From assembly GCF_000585355.1 (NCBI RefSeq), contig NZ_KK073873.1:2523703-2587702 (forward strand): 64,000 bases of DNA. Reading direction: 5' to 3'. The position numbers were made by a program, and so were the translations under genes. Source of the DNA: Xylanibacter oryzae DSM 17970. GTDB lineage: Bacteria > Bacteroidota > Bacteroidia > Bacteroidales > Bacteroidaceae. A model generated the notes under the pieces. That model searched no databases. It was not told the DNA's origin and saw only the letters and a list, made by a program, of their open reading frames with translations. This document shows, one piece after another, positions 63,375 through 64,000 of this stretch (the stretch's first letter is position 1; each line of letters opens with the position of its first letter).

Positions 63375-64000
63375 ATGAAATTAGAAAAATTAGTACTCAC
63401 CGTGTCGCTTTCTGTTATGACTCTGCAAGGGATATATGCCGCCGACACAGTGGCTTCGCCTGACGGACATATAATTGTTACAACAGGATTGAAGGGCGGG
63501 AAACCATACTATCAGGTAAGACGTGACAAGGAATCAATCATTAATGTTTCATATCTGGGTTTCAAAATGAATGATGGTTCATTGAAAGACAGACTCAAAA
63601 TAGTTTCTAAAAGCAGAGACAGCAAAAACGAAACATGGGAGCAAGTGTGGGGAGAAGACAAAACCGTAAAGAATAATTATAATGAATTGACTCTATGTTT
63701 GCAACAGACCAAAAAACATTATTTGAAAATGAATATAGTGTTCCGTGTATTCAACGATGGTTTCGGTTTCCGCTATGAATTCCCAAAGCAGAACAATCTC
63801 ACAGACTTCCGCATCATGGAAGAACTAACACAAGTATCCATGCCCGTTGACGCACAGGCATGGACAGAACCAACAAATGGGACATCTTATTATGAGGCAC
63901 TATGGACAAAATCGCCACTTAGCAATAAAGATACAGTGAATACACCCATTACAATCCAAGTGAATGACTCTCTCTTTATGGCACTGCATGAAGCAAATCT
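63375..64000 (+). CDS. GH97-family glycosidase, N-terminal part, runs off window
   Basis: About 208 codons are visible, starting with ATG at 63375, 25 bases after the previous stop. Signal peptide MKLEKLVLTVSLSVMTLQGIYAA is followed by the GH97 N-terminal beta-sandwich: VASPDGHIIVTT, YYQVRRDKESIINVSYLGF, FRVFNDGFGFRYEFP, EALWTKSPLS. This is the SusB-type fold whose members cut alpha-glucosides or alpha-galactosides. The catalytic barrel lies beyond the window, so inverting or retaining type cannot be told. Confidence 0.88.
   Translation, partial: MKLEKLVLTVSLSVMTLQGIYAADTVASPDGHIIVTTGLKGGKPYYQVRRDKESIINVSYLGFKMNDGSLKDRLKIVSKSRDSKNETWEQVWGEDKTVKNNYNELTLCLQQTKKHYLKMNIVFRVFNDGFGFRYEFPKQNNLTDFRIMEELTQVSMPVDAQAWTEPTNGTSYYEALWTKSPLSNKDTVNTPITIQVNDSLFMALHEAN

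Overview
The window reads as chromosome of a Bacteroidota member, most likely Prevotellaceae (Prevotella/Segatella group). Grounds: several SusC/SusD pairs, FecR-type anti-sigma and STN-containing TonB receptors, AT-rich promoters with the Bacteroidota TAnnTTTG box about 20 nt from a TTG/TTTG box, a SufBCDS cluster, and rimP-nusA-infB of Bacteroidota type. The genus is inference; no rRNA is present.

Layout. 1-4.4 kb: a SusC/SusD pair read leftwards, with SusD cut by the window edge. 4.4-5.7 kb: a gene-free stretch with a 61-bp inverted repeat and two long perfect hairpins. 5.7-20.8 kb: a leftward block holding a GH2 enzyme, rnhB, sufS-sufD-sufC-sufB, infB, nusA, rimP and an S41 processing protease. 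20.9-29.4 kb: accessory genes starting at a tRNA-Asn: a CAT-fold acetyltransferase, an AraC regulator, a secreted YiiX-type hydrolase, a TonB receptor divergent from a TPR membrane regulator, and an exported deoxyribosyltransferase-like protein. 29.5-36.6 kb: a tandemly duplicated cell-surface signalling locus (ECF sigma, FecR anti-sigma, STN/TonB receptor). In the downstream copy, sigma and anti-sigma have collapsed by an in-frame deletion into one 160-residue chimera. 36.8-64 kb: glycan utilisation. One leftward PUL (SusC, SusD, GH5, GH3, GH3) neighbours a rightward GH30. A second, rightward PUL (DUF5004-like lipoprotein, secreted protein, SusC, SusD, GH71/99-like, GH97) runs off the right edge.

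How the genes work together. Three paralogous one-component regulators (36.8, 50.2 and 54.1 kb; periplasmic TPRs, one membrane helix, coiled coil, C-terminal HTH; I recognise them as the DUF6377 type) probably control the PULs. Their coiled-coil linkers are 55, 41 and 27 residues, stepping by exactly two heptads. GH3/GH5/GH30 suggest a beta-glucan target and GH71/99-like plus GH97 an alpha-linked glycan. Together these would fit fungal-type wall glucans, which is inference.

The best candidates for something not previously described are the sigma/anti-sigma chimera in the duplicated signalling locus, the mosaic receptors that share an almost identical signalling N-terminus, and the two-heptad ladder in the membrane regulators. 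I see no CRISPR array, complete insertion sequence, integrase or prophage.
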